A DNA stretch of 6,481 bases from Methylophilaceae bacterium (lineage in GTDB: Bacteria; Pseudomonadota; Gammaproteobacteria; Burkholderiales; Methylophilaceae): contig JADGRN010000080.1 of NCBI GenBank assembly GCA_017880825.1, positions 1 through 6,481 on the forward strand, written 5' to 3'. Below, piece by piece: positions 1 to 6,366 of this stretch (positions are counted from its first letter, which is position 1; each line of letters opens with the position of its first letter). The translations under genes and the position numbers were made by a program. Under the pieces are notes generated by a model that had not been told where the DNA came from, searched no databases, and saw only the letters and a program-made list of their open reading frames with translations.

Positions 1-1
1 G

Positions 2-1327
2 TTTCTGGCACTGGTCGGTTTGGTCGGCTACATAACCCGTGATTATCATGTTTCCCACGATGTCACACAGAGTAACCGCAACACCCTGACCCAAGGCAGC
101 ATCAACATCCTCAATCAGATGAAAATGCCGGTGAATATCACCGTATTTGTCTCCAAGGATGATGAATATCGCAAAACCATCAATGACTTCATTTCGCGTT
201 ATCAGCGCAGCAAGCGTGATATCAGTTTCACTTTCGTCAACCCTGCGGAACAGCCAAAAATGGCACAGGACGCGGGCATCAAATCCGAAGGCGAGTTGGT
301 GGTGGAGTATGAAAAGCATACCGAGCATTTGATACCGCCTTACGTTGAGCAGGACATGACCAATCTGCTGGTGCGGCTGTCGCGCACTAACCAACATGCC
401 ATCATGTATCTGGATGGCCATGGTGAGCGCAACCTGATCGGCATTAAAAATCACGATCTGGGCGAGTTCGGCAAGCAGCTGCAGAAAAAGGGTTTCAAGT
501 TTGCCAACCCTAATCTGACGATAGCCCAGGAAGTACCCAGCAATGGCGCCATGCTGGTGATTGCCAGCCCGCTGGTGGATGTTTCTGAAATTGAAGTCAA
601 GAAGATCAAGACCTATCTGGAATCCGGCGGTAATTTATTCTGGTTGCTGGATGACCAGAATTTGCATGGTTTGCAGCCGATAGCTGATTACCTGGGCCTG
701 GAACTCACGCCGGGTACGGTAGTGGATCCAGCCTCTGCCCGCTATGGCGCGGATTCCAACGTGGCGTTCAATAATCAGTATGGCGAACATGCCATTACCA
801 AAAATTTCATGCTGCGCACCTTGTTCCCGGAAGCGCGCAAAATCGAAGCGCACGGCTCGGATGAAAATGGCTGGCAAGTGAGTCATTTGATTGACGTTGC
901 GCCTAATGGCTGGCTGAAAACCGCGCAAGCCGCCGCAAAAACTTCGGAAAAAAATGATAACAAAATCAGTTTTAATGCCAAGACTGACATCCCCGGGCCC
1001 ATCAATATCGCGGTAGCCTTGGAGCGCAAATATGGCAAAAAAGGCCAGCGTGTGGTGGTGGTAGGCAGTGGCAGTTTCCTTGCCAATACATTTATTGGCA
1101 ACGGCGGTAACCTGGATTTGGGCGTGAACATGATCAACTGGCTGTCAGGCGATGACAACCTGATTACCATACAGCCCAAGCCGCTCAAGGATGTCAACGT
1201 CATTATTCCAAGCACCACCGGCGGCTTTGTTGGCGCATGGTTGATTTTCAATGGCTTCCAGTACTTTATACCGTTGATATTGTTAATCTCGGGTATCGTC
1301 ATCTGGCTGCGGCGCCGTAAAGCATGA
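2..1327 (+). CDS. GldG-family ABC transport auxiliary protein (5' end outside window)
   Basis: The frame is open to the left edge. The codons before the TTG at 20 read FLALVG and continue a hydrophobic segment, so that TTG is internal and the true start lies outside. About 441 residues are visible. The layout is an N-terminal membrane anchor, a long extracytoplasmic domain, and a C-terminal membrane helix (last ~25 residues) ending in the positive tail WLRRRKA. The segment after the first helix (DVTQSNRNTLTQGS) and the motif YLDGHGERN near nt 407-433 fit the ABC_transp_aux/GldG family. In Flavobacterium this family is known from the GldAFG ABC complex linked to gliding. In proteobacteria the substrate is unknown and no gliding role should be assumed. 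The 3' end overlaps the DUF4340 gene by ATGA, implying translational coupling. The ATPase and ABC-2 permease genes are expected to the left, which is inference. The family call is from motif recognition only. Confidence 0.82.
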   Translation, partial: FLALVGLVGYITRDYHVSHDVTQSNRNTLTQGSINILNQMKMPVNITVFVSKDDEYRKTINDFISRYQRSKRDISFTFVNPAEQPKMAQDAGIKSEGELVVEYEKHTEHLIPPYVEQDMTNLLVRLSRTNQHAIMYLDGHGERNLIGIKNHDLGEFGKQLQKKGFKFANPNLTIAQEVPSNGAMLVIASPLVDVSEIEVKKIKTYLESGGNLFWLLDDQNLHGLQPIADYLGLELTPGTVVDPASARYGADSNVAFNNQYGEHAITKNFMLRTLFPEARKIEAHGSDENGWQVSHLIDVAPNGWLKTAQAAAKTSEKNDNKISFNAKTDIPGPINIAVALERKYGKKGQRVVVVGSGSFLANTFIGNGGNLDLGVNMINWLSGDDNLITIQPKPLKDVNVIIPSTTGGFVGAWLIFNGFQYFIPLILLISGIVIWLRRRKA

Positions 1328-2202
1328 AAGCGCGCTGGCTGGTTAATCTGGCATTGCTGTTGCTGGTGGGGGCGATTGCTGCATTTCTTTATTTTCGACC
1401 TGCTGCCACGACTCAAGAGCAAAAGAGTTATCAATTATCCGCGCTCAAGCTGGCGAATTTTACCAAGTTAAGCGTGGAGTTCCCGGCCAAGGCGCCGGTG
1501 ATGTTCGAGAAAATTGATGGCTATTGGCGTCTGTCCAAGCCCTACAGGGCGCGCGCCGATCAAGTCTCAGTGCTGCGTATTTTGTCGCTCGCCATTGCAA
1601 GCAGTAGCGAAAAATTTCCTGCCAATGATTTGGCGCGTTTTGGTCTGGATAATCCCCGACTCAAGCTCAAAATGAATGATGAAACATTTAGTTTTGGCAC
1701 ATATAATCCGGTTACCAGCGAGCAATATGTGGCTTACAAGGATTCAGTCTATCTATTGCCCGGCACCTATTCTGAAGCGGCTTCGGTGCAGGTTGTGGAA
1801 CTGATCGATAAAAACCCTTTCAAGCCCACGGAACAAATTGTAGGTTTTAATTTTTCTCATCTGGAACAGTGGGAAGACACCCGGCTCAGTGTTGATCTGG
1901 TAGATGGTAAGTGGAAAGCCTCGGTGGCCAATGCCAAACCCAACCAAAATCAAATGAAGGAATGGTACGACAACTACTGGGTGCATAATCCTGCGCAGTC
2001 GGTAGAGCCCTACACGCCGGATCGCAAAGCGACTTATCCTTCTTTTGAAGTCAAACTCAAGGATGGCAGCAAGGTGCATTTTGATAAATTGCAGGAATCC
2101 CCAGAACTGCAACTGGGCCGACCGGATGAAGGCATGATGTATCACTTCCCGCAGGATGTCGGCTTCAGCATGCTGAACCCACCAGTAGGGCTTGCCAAAT
2201 AA
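1324..2202 (+). CDS. DUF4340 domain-containing membrane-anchored protein
   Basis: This is a 292-residue protein. It has a single N-terminal hydrophobic helix (about residues 7-25) after MKARW, with no clear cleavage site, so it is probably an inner-membrane protein with a periplasmic domain. The body has the features of DUF4340: a short WRLSKPYRARAD segment near residue 68 and the FGLDNPRLKL segment near 105. This is followed by SFGTYNP and a VYLLPG segment, which suggest repeated beta-rich modules. The start ATG lies in the ATGA overlap with the preceding GldG-like gene. DUF4340 genes are commonly found directly after GldG-like genes in ABC-2 operons, so it is probably an accessory subunit of the same complex. 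No catalytic residue can be recognised and the biochemical role is unknown. Base composition is A/T-richer than that of the symporter gene to its right. Confidence 0.8.
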   Translation: MKARWLVNLALLLLVGAIAAFLYFRPAATTQEQKSYQLSALKLANFTKLSVEFPAKAPVMFEKIDGYWRLSKPYRARADQVSVLRILSLAIASSSEKFPANDLARFGLDNPRLKLKMNDETFSFGTYNPVTSEQYVAYKDSVYLLPGTYSEAASVQVVELIDKNPFKPTEQIVGFNFSHLEQWEDTRLSVDLVDGKWKASVANAKPNQNQMKEWYDNYWVHNPAQSVEPYTPDRKATYPSFEVKLKDGSKVHFDKLQESPELQLGRPDEGMMYHFPQDVGFSMLNPPVGLAK

Positions 2203-2226
2203 TTCCCCACGGCGGAATTGGCTGCC

Positions 2227-3039
2227 ATGCCTGAACTGCCGGAAGTCGAGACCACGCGGCGCGGCTTGTTGCCGCTGCTTGGTCTTACCGTCAGCAGAGT
2301 CGTCATCCGCAATCCATCCCTGCGCTGGCCTATTCCCGGCCATCTGCCGCAAACATTAGCCGGTCAGCGCTTTCTCGCGTTCAAACGTCGCGCCAAATAC
2401 ATCCTGGTTGAGTGCGACAGCGGCACGCTGCTGTTGCATCTTGGCATGTCCGGCCGTATCTGCCTGCTCGAGCAAGACGAGTCGCCGGGCAAGCATGATC
2501 ATTTCGATATTCACTTTACCGACGGCCATGTGCTGAGACTGCGCGATCCACGGCGTTTTGGCGCGGTATTATGGGTGCAGGGCGATGCCAGCCAGCATGC
2601 GTTGTTGCGGGTGCTGGGCCCGGAGCCGCTGGAAGAAACATTCAACGGCGCATGGCTACATAAAGAAATCCGTACCCGCTCTGCACCCATCAAGAACGTC
2701 ATCATGGATAGCCACCTGGTCGTGGGTGTGGGCAATATCTACGCCAGCGAATCGCTGTTTCGTGCGCGTATCAGCCCCAAGACGCCCGCCAACAAACTCA
2801 GCAAACAGCGTTGTGAGAGGCTGGTGCAGGAGATCAGGGCGACGCTGGCTGCTGCGATCGAGGCTGGGGGCAGCAGCCTGCGTGACTTCTTTGGTGCGGA
2901 TGGTAATCCGGGATATTTTCAGCAGAGTTATTTTGTTTATGGCCGTACCGGCGAGACTTGCCGGGTGTGCGGCACGCCGATCAAGGCTATCAAGCAGGGG
3001 CAGAGGTCGACTTTTTATTGCCCGGTTTGCCAGAAGTAA
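2227..3039 (+). CDS. mutM: Formamidopyrimidine-DNA glycosylase / AP lyase (Fpg)
   Basis: MutM removes 8-oxoguanine and ring-opened purines from DNA and nicks the abasic site by beta,delta-elimination. The 270-residue length matches the family (E. coli 269). The start at ATG 2227 is decided by chemistry: it gives MPELPEVE, and Pro2 must become the N-terminal nucleophile, so the in-frame TTG at 2218 is rejected. GGCGGA at 2211-2216 is a reasonable ribosome binding site. Visible key residues are Pro2, Glu3, Lys57 (AKYIL), the intercalating trio Met74 (HLGMSG), Arg109 and Phe111 (DPRRFG), the helix-two-turn-helix segment VVGVGNIYASE (165-175, with Asn170), and a C-terminal zinc finger with Cys245, Cys248, Cys265 and Cys268. 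All functional residues appear intact. The gene follows the DUF4340 gene by 24 bp and is probably in the same transcript, although no functional link between them is known. Confidence 0.97.
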   Translation: MPELPEVETTRRGLLPLLGLTVSRVVIRNPSLRWPIPGHLPQTLAGQRFLAFKRRAKYILVECDSGTLLLHLGMSGRICLLEQDESPGKHDHFDIHFTDGHVLRLRDPRRFGAVLWVQGDASQHALLRVLGPEPLEETFNGAWLHKEIRTRSAPIKNVIMDSHLVVGVGNIYASESLFRARISPKTPANKLSKQRCERLVQEIRATLAAAIEAGGSSLRDFFGADGNPGYFQQSYFVYGRTGETCRVCGTPIKAIKQGQRSTFYCPVCQK

Positions 3040-3097
3040 ATCACCACCATCGTCATTCCGGGGCTACGCTGCTCGGTGCGGCAGCAGGAGGAGCCAA

Positions 3098-3125
3098 GTA
3101 GGGTGGGCAACTTGTTGCCCACGCG
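3098..3125 (+). repeat. REP-like palindromic element with GTAG head
   Basis: A GTAG tetranucleotide (3098-3101) is followed by a near-perfect palindrome. GTGGGCAAC (3103-3111) and GTTGCCCAC (3114-3122) are exact reverse complements around TT, which is realistically an 8-bp stem with a CTTG loop. A GTAG/GGAG head followed by a hairpin is the described architecture of REPs mobilised by RAYT transposases, and a RAYT-like start lies 15 bp downstream. The element sits between convergent mutM and the symporter gene, so it may also act as a bidirectional transcription barrier. It lacks a T tract, so it is not a classical intrinsic terminator. To its left, a weak GCTGC/GCAGC hairpin (3068-3072 with 3081-3085) can be drawn; nothing else is seen between 3040 and 3097. 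Confidence 0.65.
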
Positions 3126-3139
3126 GCTAGAATAAACGC

Positions 3140-3232
3140 ATGCCTCGCTACCGCCGCGCCAATACTTCCGGAGCTACTTACTTATTGATGTTCTTATGTT
3201 GCACTAAATTCGATTGTGTCTTGTCAATTTAA
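3140..3232 (+). pseudogene. 5' remnant of a REP-associated tyrosine transposase (RAYT)
   Basis: The frame reads MPRYRRANTSGATY and then departs into LLMFLCCTKFDCV, ending at TAA 3230-3232 after 30 codons. The first 14 residues match the characteristic N-terminus of RAYT (TnpA_REP, Y1 transposase-like) proteins, which typically read MPRYRRAN-x-PGATYFF from memory of the family. The later residues do not fit, and no HUH motif or catalytic Tyr is present. Recognisable homology therefore covers about 3140-3181 only. No good ribosome binding site precedes the ATG. The tail overlaps the last 4 bp of the convergent symporter gene. It is most simply the truncated relic of a transposase gene next to its REP, and unlikely to be expressed as a functional peptide. 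Confidence 0.6.
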
Positions 3233-4704
3233 TGCTGCGGCGTATGAGGATGCGCTGCATGCTCATGCAGGTAGTCGTGTGGTTCGACGTGGATTTCGTG
3301 GCCGAAGTAGGTTGGCATCAGCGAGCCCACCACCATGCCGGCTGCGCTGGCGATGAGGCCGGCGAATTGGGCGGGGAGGAAGGGGTCTTCGGGGCCGACG
3401 ATAATGATCGCCAGCCAGGTGGTGAGGCCGAGGAAGATGGACAGCAGCGCGCCCTGGTTGGTGGCGCGTTTCCAGTACACGCCGCAGGCCAGCGGGATGA
3501 AGGCCATCACCAGCGTGATCTGGTAGGCGTTTTCCACCATCTTGAAAATGCTGAGCTTGGAGTTCATCGCATACAGCGTGACCAGCACGGTGAAACTGAG
3601 CGTGACGATGCGCATCAGACGCAACAGTTTGTGGTCGCTCATTTTCGCCATCATCGGGCGCAGGATATTCTCGGTGAATGTCACGGACGGAGCCAGCAGC
3701 GTGGCCGAGGCACAGCTTTTGATGGCGGAGAGCAGGGCGCCGAAGAACATGACCTGGGCGAACAGCGGGGCATGCTTCAACACCAGTGTCGGCAGAATCA
3801 ATTGCGGGTCGGTGTCAATCAGGTCGGCCACCATTTTGGGGTCGATCAGCGTGGCGGAGTAGGCGAGAAACATGGGCACGAAAGCAAACACGAAATACAG
3901 GCTGCCGCCCAGCACCGAACCCCACACGGCGATTTTTATGGTTTTGGAAGACTGTACGCGCTGGAACACGTCCTGTTGCGGGATGGAGCCGAACATCATG
4001 GTCATCCAGGCAGCGGCGAAGGCGATGATTTCCTTGAGGTCGGGCGCGGGCCAGAACGAGAATTTGCCGGCCGCACTGGCGTGCTGCACCACTGCGCCGA
4101 CGCCGCCCACCATACCGCTGACCGAGCCGCCGATATAAAGCATGCCGATGCAGATAATGATCATCTGGATGAGGTCGGTGATGGCGACCGCCCACATACC
4201 GCCGAAAATGGTGTAGATCAGGATGGTGCCTGAGCCTATCCACATGCCAACCAGCTTGCTGATCTCGCCGCCGGAGACTACGTTGAATACCAGCCCCAGC
4301 GCGGTAATTTGCGCGCCCACCCAGCCCAGGTAGGAGATGACGATGGCGATGGTAGTGAGCACTTCCACCTTGCGCCCGAAGCGTTTTTTGTAATAGTCGC
4401 CGATGGTGAGCAGGTTCATGCGGTATAGCGGTGCGGCGAAGAGCAGCCCGACCAGCACCAGACACAGCGAAGACCCGAAGGGATCGGCGACCACGCCGTG
4501 CAGGCCCTCCTGCAAAAAGGTGGCCGGGATGCCCAGCACCGTTTCCGAGCCGAACCAGGTGGCGAATACGGTGGCGGTGACCATATAGAACGGCAGATGG
4601 CGGCCGGCGATGGCGAAGTCCTTGGTGGTGTGAACGCGGCTGGAGGCCCACAGGCCGATTCCAACGGAAATAATCCAGTAAACAATGACGAACCAAAGCA
4701 GCAA
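3229..4704 (-). CDS. Sodium:solute symporter family (SSS/SLC5-type) transporter
   Basis: This 491-residue inner-membrane protein has about 13 hydrophobic helices, as in PutP/vSGLT-type SSS carriers with the LeuT fold. Recognisable family features are the WFGSETVLG segment (about 50-58), IGDYYKKRFGRKVEV after helix 3, IFGGMWAVAITDLIQ (166-180), IPQQDVFQRV (241-250), and the helix containing GALLSAIKSCASATLLAPS (322-340) followed by FTENI. The substrate cannot be told. Relative to PutP, the Na2-site pair Ser340-Thr341 aligns by eye with Ser330-Cys331, and Lys329 precedes them; PutP Asp55 aligns with Trp50. The C-terminal ~24 residues contain eight His. The start is TTG: no ATG or GTG lies upstream in frame before the stop at 4759-4761, an AAAGGA site sits 7 nt before it, and MLLWFVIVYWIISVG is a normal SSS N-terminus. 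The gene is visibly more G+C-rich than its neighbours and lies downstream of ubiB. Confidence 0.93.
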   Translation of the reverse strand: MLLWFVIVYWIISVGIGLWASSRVHTTKDFAIAGRHLPFYMVTATVFATWFGSETVLGIPATFLQEGLHGVVADPFGSSLCLVLVGLLFAAPLYRMNLLTIGDYYKKRFGRKVEVLTTIAIVISYLGWVGAQITALGLVFNVVSGGEISKLVGMWIGSGTILIYTIFGGMWAVAITDLIQMIIICIGMLYIGGSVSGMVGGVGAVVQHASAAGKFSFWPAPDLKEIIAFAAAWMTMMFGSIPQQDVFQRVQSSKTIKIAVWGSVLGGSLYFVFAFVPMFLAYSATLIDPKMVADLIDTDPQLILPTLVLKHAPLFAQVMFFGALLSAIKSCASATLLAPSVTFTENILRPMMAKMSDHKLLRLMRIVTLSFTVLVTLYAMNSKLSIFKMVENAYQITLVMAFIPLACGVYWKRATNQGALLSIFLGLTTWLAIIIVGPEDPFLPAQFAGLIASAAGMVVGSLMPTYFGHEIHVEPHDYLHEHAAHPHTPQH

Positions 4705-4711
4705 GATGGCA

Positions 4712-4717
4712 TCCTTT
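4712..4717 (-). promoter_or_regulatory. Ribosome binding site deciding the TTG start of the symporter gene
   Basis: On the minus strand AAAGGA is followed by 7 nt and then TTG at 4704-4702, an ideal spacing. An ATG at 4712-4710 overlaps the site but is in another frame, which does not encode a recognisable protein. Confidence 0.6.
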
Positions 4718-4778
4718 AATTTGCGATGGAAAGATGCGCCCAGCAGGCGTACTAGCAGCTAGGCGAACGAGCAACTTT

Positions 4779-4809
4779 ATTCTAGCAAAAACTATGCTGG
4801 AAATGACAA
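4779..4809 (-). promoter_or_regulatory. Candidate sigma-70 promoter with extended -10 for the symporter gene
   Basis: On the minus strand TTGTCA (4809-4804) lies 19 bp upstream of TAGAAT (4784-4779), which is preceded by TGC, giving an extended -10 (TGnTAGAAT). The 19-bp spacer is longer than optimal, but an extended -10 can compensate. It would give a leader of roughly 65-70 nt containing the small inverted repeat CTAGC-A-GCTAG (plus strand 4752-4762). This would let the symporter be expressed independently of ubiB. It was found by eye only. Confidence 0.35.
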
Positions 4810-4820
4810 GTGGCTTGCAG

Positions 4821-6362
4821 CTACCCTAGGCCGTACCATAGCGCCACAAGGCTGACCAACTGGAACACTACCAGCAGCATCAAGGCCACCGAAATCAGGC
4901 GTAACCACCAGGTATGGCGTTGCTGTTCCGTTAGCAGGCCGCGCAGTTCTTCGCTTAACGAATTTTCAGTGCTGCGTTGCAATTGTTGATGCAGCAGGCG
5001 TGGCAGTTGCGGCAACACTTTGCCCCAGATTGGCAACTCGGACTTGAGATTTTTTACCACACTGCGCCAGCCTAATTGCTCTGACATCCAGCGTTCTAAA
5101 AACGGTTTTGCCGTTGCCCATAAGTCTAAATCAGGGTCTAAATCGCGACCCAAACCTTCAATGTTTAACAGCGTTTTTTGTAACATCACCAGTTGCGGCT
5201 GAATGATGACGCCAAAACGACGTGACATTTGGAACAGGCTCAGCAGGGTTCTGCCAAATGAAATTTCTTTCAGGGGCTTATTGAATATCGGTTCGCATAT
5301 CGCTCGCACAGCCATTTCCAGTTCATCAGTGCTGGTGTCTTTGGGTACCCACCCCGATTCAATATGGGCTATGGCTACATCACGATAATCGCGCTTGAAA
5401 AACGCCAGAAAGTTGCGTGCAAGATAGTATTTATCGGTGTCGTTGAGTGAGCCCATGATGCCGAAATCCAGCGCGATATAACGCCCGTCATCGGCCACCT
5501 GGATATTGCCGGGATGCATATCGGCATGAAAAAACCCGTCGCGGAATACCTGGGTGAAAAAGATTTCCACGCCGTCGCGCGCCAGTTTGGGAATATCCAC
5601 ACCAATCGAGCGCAGATACGTCACCTGGCTGATAGGCGTGCCGTCCATGCGTTCCATCACCATCACCTGCTCGCGGCACCAGTCCCAGTACACTTCTGGC
5701 ACGATGAGTAATTTTCCATCGGGGAAGTTGCGGCCCAATAAACTGCAATTGGCGGCTTCCAGCATCAGGTCCAGCTCATGGTGAATATGTTTGGCAAATT
5801 CTGCGACTAGCTCGCGTGGCTTGAGACGCTTGCCGTCAGGCCATAGTTTTTCCATCAGCAGCGCGGCACTGTCGAGTAGTGCGATGTCTTTTTCAATGAC
5901 TACGGAAATGCCCGGGCGCAGGATTTTGACTGCGACCGGCCTGCCATCCGGCAGATGGGCAAAATGCACCTGGGCGACGGATGCGCTGGCGATGGGCTCA
6001 ATGTCGAACTGCTGGAATACTTGGCTTATCTCCTGGCCAAAAGCCTCGCGCATGACTTGCTCGACCGACGCATAAGCAAACGGCGGCACCTTGTCCTGCA
6101 GCTTGGCCAGTTCATCCGCGATATCCAGCGGGATAAGATCGCGGCGGGTGGACAGCATCTGGCCGAATTTGACGAAAATCGGGCCCAGAGTTTCCAGTGC
6201 CAAACGCAGCCGCGCGCCGCGTGACTGGCTGAGATTGCGCCAGAACATCAGCCGGCTGACCAGTTTCTGTAAGTGGCGCAGCTTGGTATGGCCGAGGATG
6301 AATTCATCCAGGCCGAAGCGCAGCATCACGAAGATAATTCTAAAAAGCCGGATAAAGCGCAT
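4821..6362 (-). CDS. ubiB: Ubiquinone biosynthesis atypical kinase/ATPase UbiB
   Basis: UbiB (ABC1/ADCK/COQ8 family) is a membrane-bound ATPase-like protein needed for ubiquinone synthesis, probably by handling or organising lipid intermediates with the Ubi complex. It has 513 residues (E. coli 546). Visible motifs in order are the KxGQ signature at Lys65-Gln68 ([11 protein letters not shown]), an Ala-rich nucleotide loop ASASVAQVH (125-133), Lys146 in VAVKILRP, the ExD pair Glu196/Asp198 (HHELDL), the catalytic-loop segment HADMHPGN (279-286, Asp281 and Asn286), and DFG at 299-301. A C-terminal hydrophobic region (about 486-510) follows WWLRL and provides the membrane anchor. All diagnostic residues are intact. 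The ATG at 6362 is fixed: an in-frame TAG immediately precedes it, and [10 protein letters not shown] is a plausible UbiB start. The expected ubiE/ubiJ partners are not seen; instead an IS-like end abuts the start codon. Confidence 0.96.
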   Translation of the reverse strand: MRFIRLFRIIFVMLRFGLDEFILGHTKLRHLQKLVSRLMFWRNLSQSRGARLRLALETLGPIFVKFGQMLSTRRDLIPLDIADELAKLQDKVPPFAYASVEQVMREAFGQEISQVFQQFDIEPIASASVAQVHFAHLPDGRPVAVKILRPGISVVIEKDIALLDSAALLMEKLWPDGKRLKPRELVAEFAKHIHHELDLMLEAANCSLLGRNFPDGKLLIVPEVYWDWCREQVMVMERMDGTPISQVTYLRSIGVDIPKLARDGVEIFFTQVFRDGFFHADMHPGNIQVADDGRYIALDFGIMGSLNDTDKYYLARNFLAFFKRDYRDVAIAHIESGWVPKDTSTDELEMAVRAICEPIFNKPLKEISFGRTLLSLFQMSRRFGVIIQPQLVMLQKTLLNIEGLGRDLDPDLDLWATAKPFLERWMSEQLGWRSVVKNLKSELPIWGKVLPQLPRLLHQQLQRSTENSLSEELRGLLTEQQRHTWWLRLISVALMLLVVFQLVSLVALWYGLG

Positions 6363-6366
6363 CTAA
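6363..6366. other. CTAA, possible target-site duplication of an IS5-type insertion
   Basis: The four bases CTAA sit exactly between the ubiB start codon and GGAACC at the putative element end. CTAA fits the YTAR target duplicated by many IS5-group elements. Only one copy can be seen because the other side is outside the window. Confidence 0.35.

Noticed and set aside
20..22. TTG at 20 as the start of the GldG-like gene
   Set aside because: The frame is open upstream and encodes more of the same hydrophobic helix, so the gene is cut by the window edge.
2218..2226. TTG at 2218 as mutM start
   Set aside because: It would add MAA before MPELPEVE, which would abolish the N-terminal Pro nucleophile required for catalysis.
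2723..2738. GTGGGCAATATC in mutM as a second REP copy
   Set aside because: It shares only the GTGGGCAA octamer, has no opposite arm or GTAG head, and encodes the conserved VGNIYASE segment.
3068..3085. GCTGC/GCAGC hairpin after mutM as an intrinsic terminator
   Set aside because: The stem is only 5 bp with an 8-nt loop and no T tract follows.
2558..3130. Plus-strand open frame of 190 codons inside and beyond mutM
   Set aside because: It is the shifted-frame shadow of mutM. The translation is Arg/Trp/Ser-rich and does not resemble any family, and it ends in the REP region.
3214..4233. Long plus-strand open frame of 339 codons opposite the symporter gene
   Set aside because: It is the antisense of a clear SSS gene in G+C-rich DNA. 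Its translation is a low-complexity run of His, Gly, Asp and Glu with no domain or membrane segments, and it has no ribosome binding site of note.
3815..4774. Minus-strand open frame of 319 codons overlapping the 5' part of the symporter gene
   Set aside because: It is the same strand in a shifted frame. Its translation is rich in Arg, His and Pro, typical of a frame shadow, while the SSS frame has full family motifs and helices.
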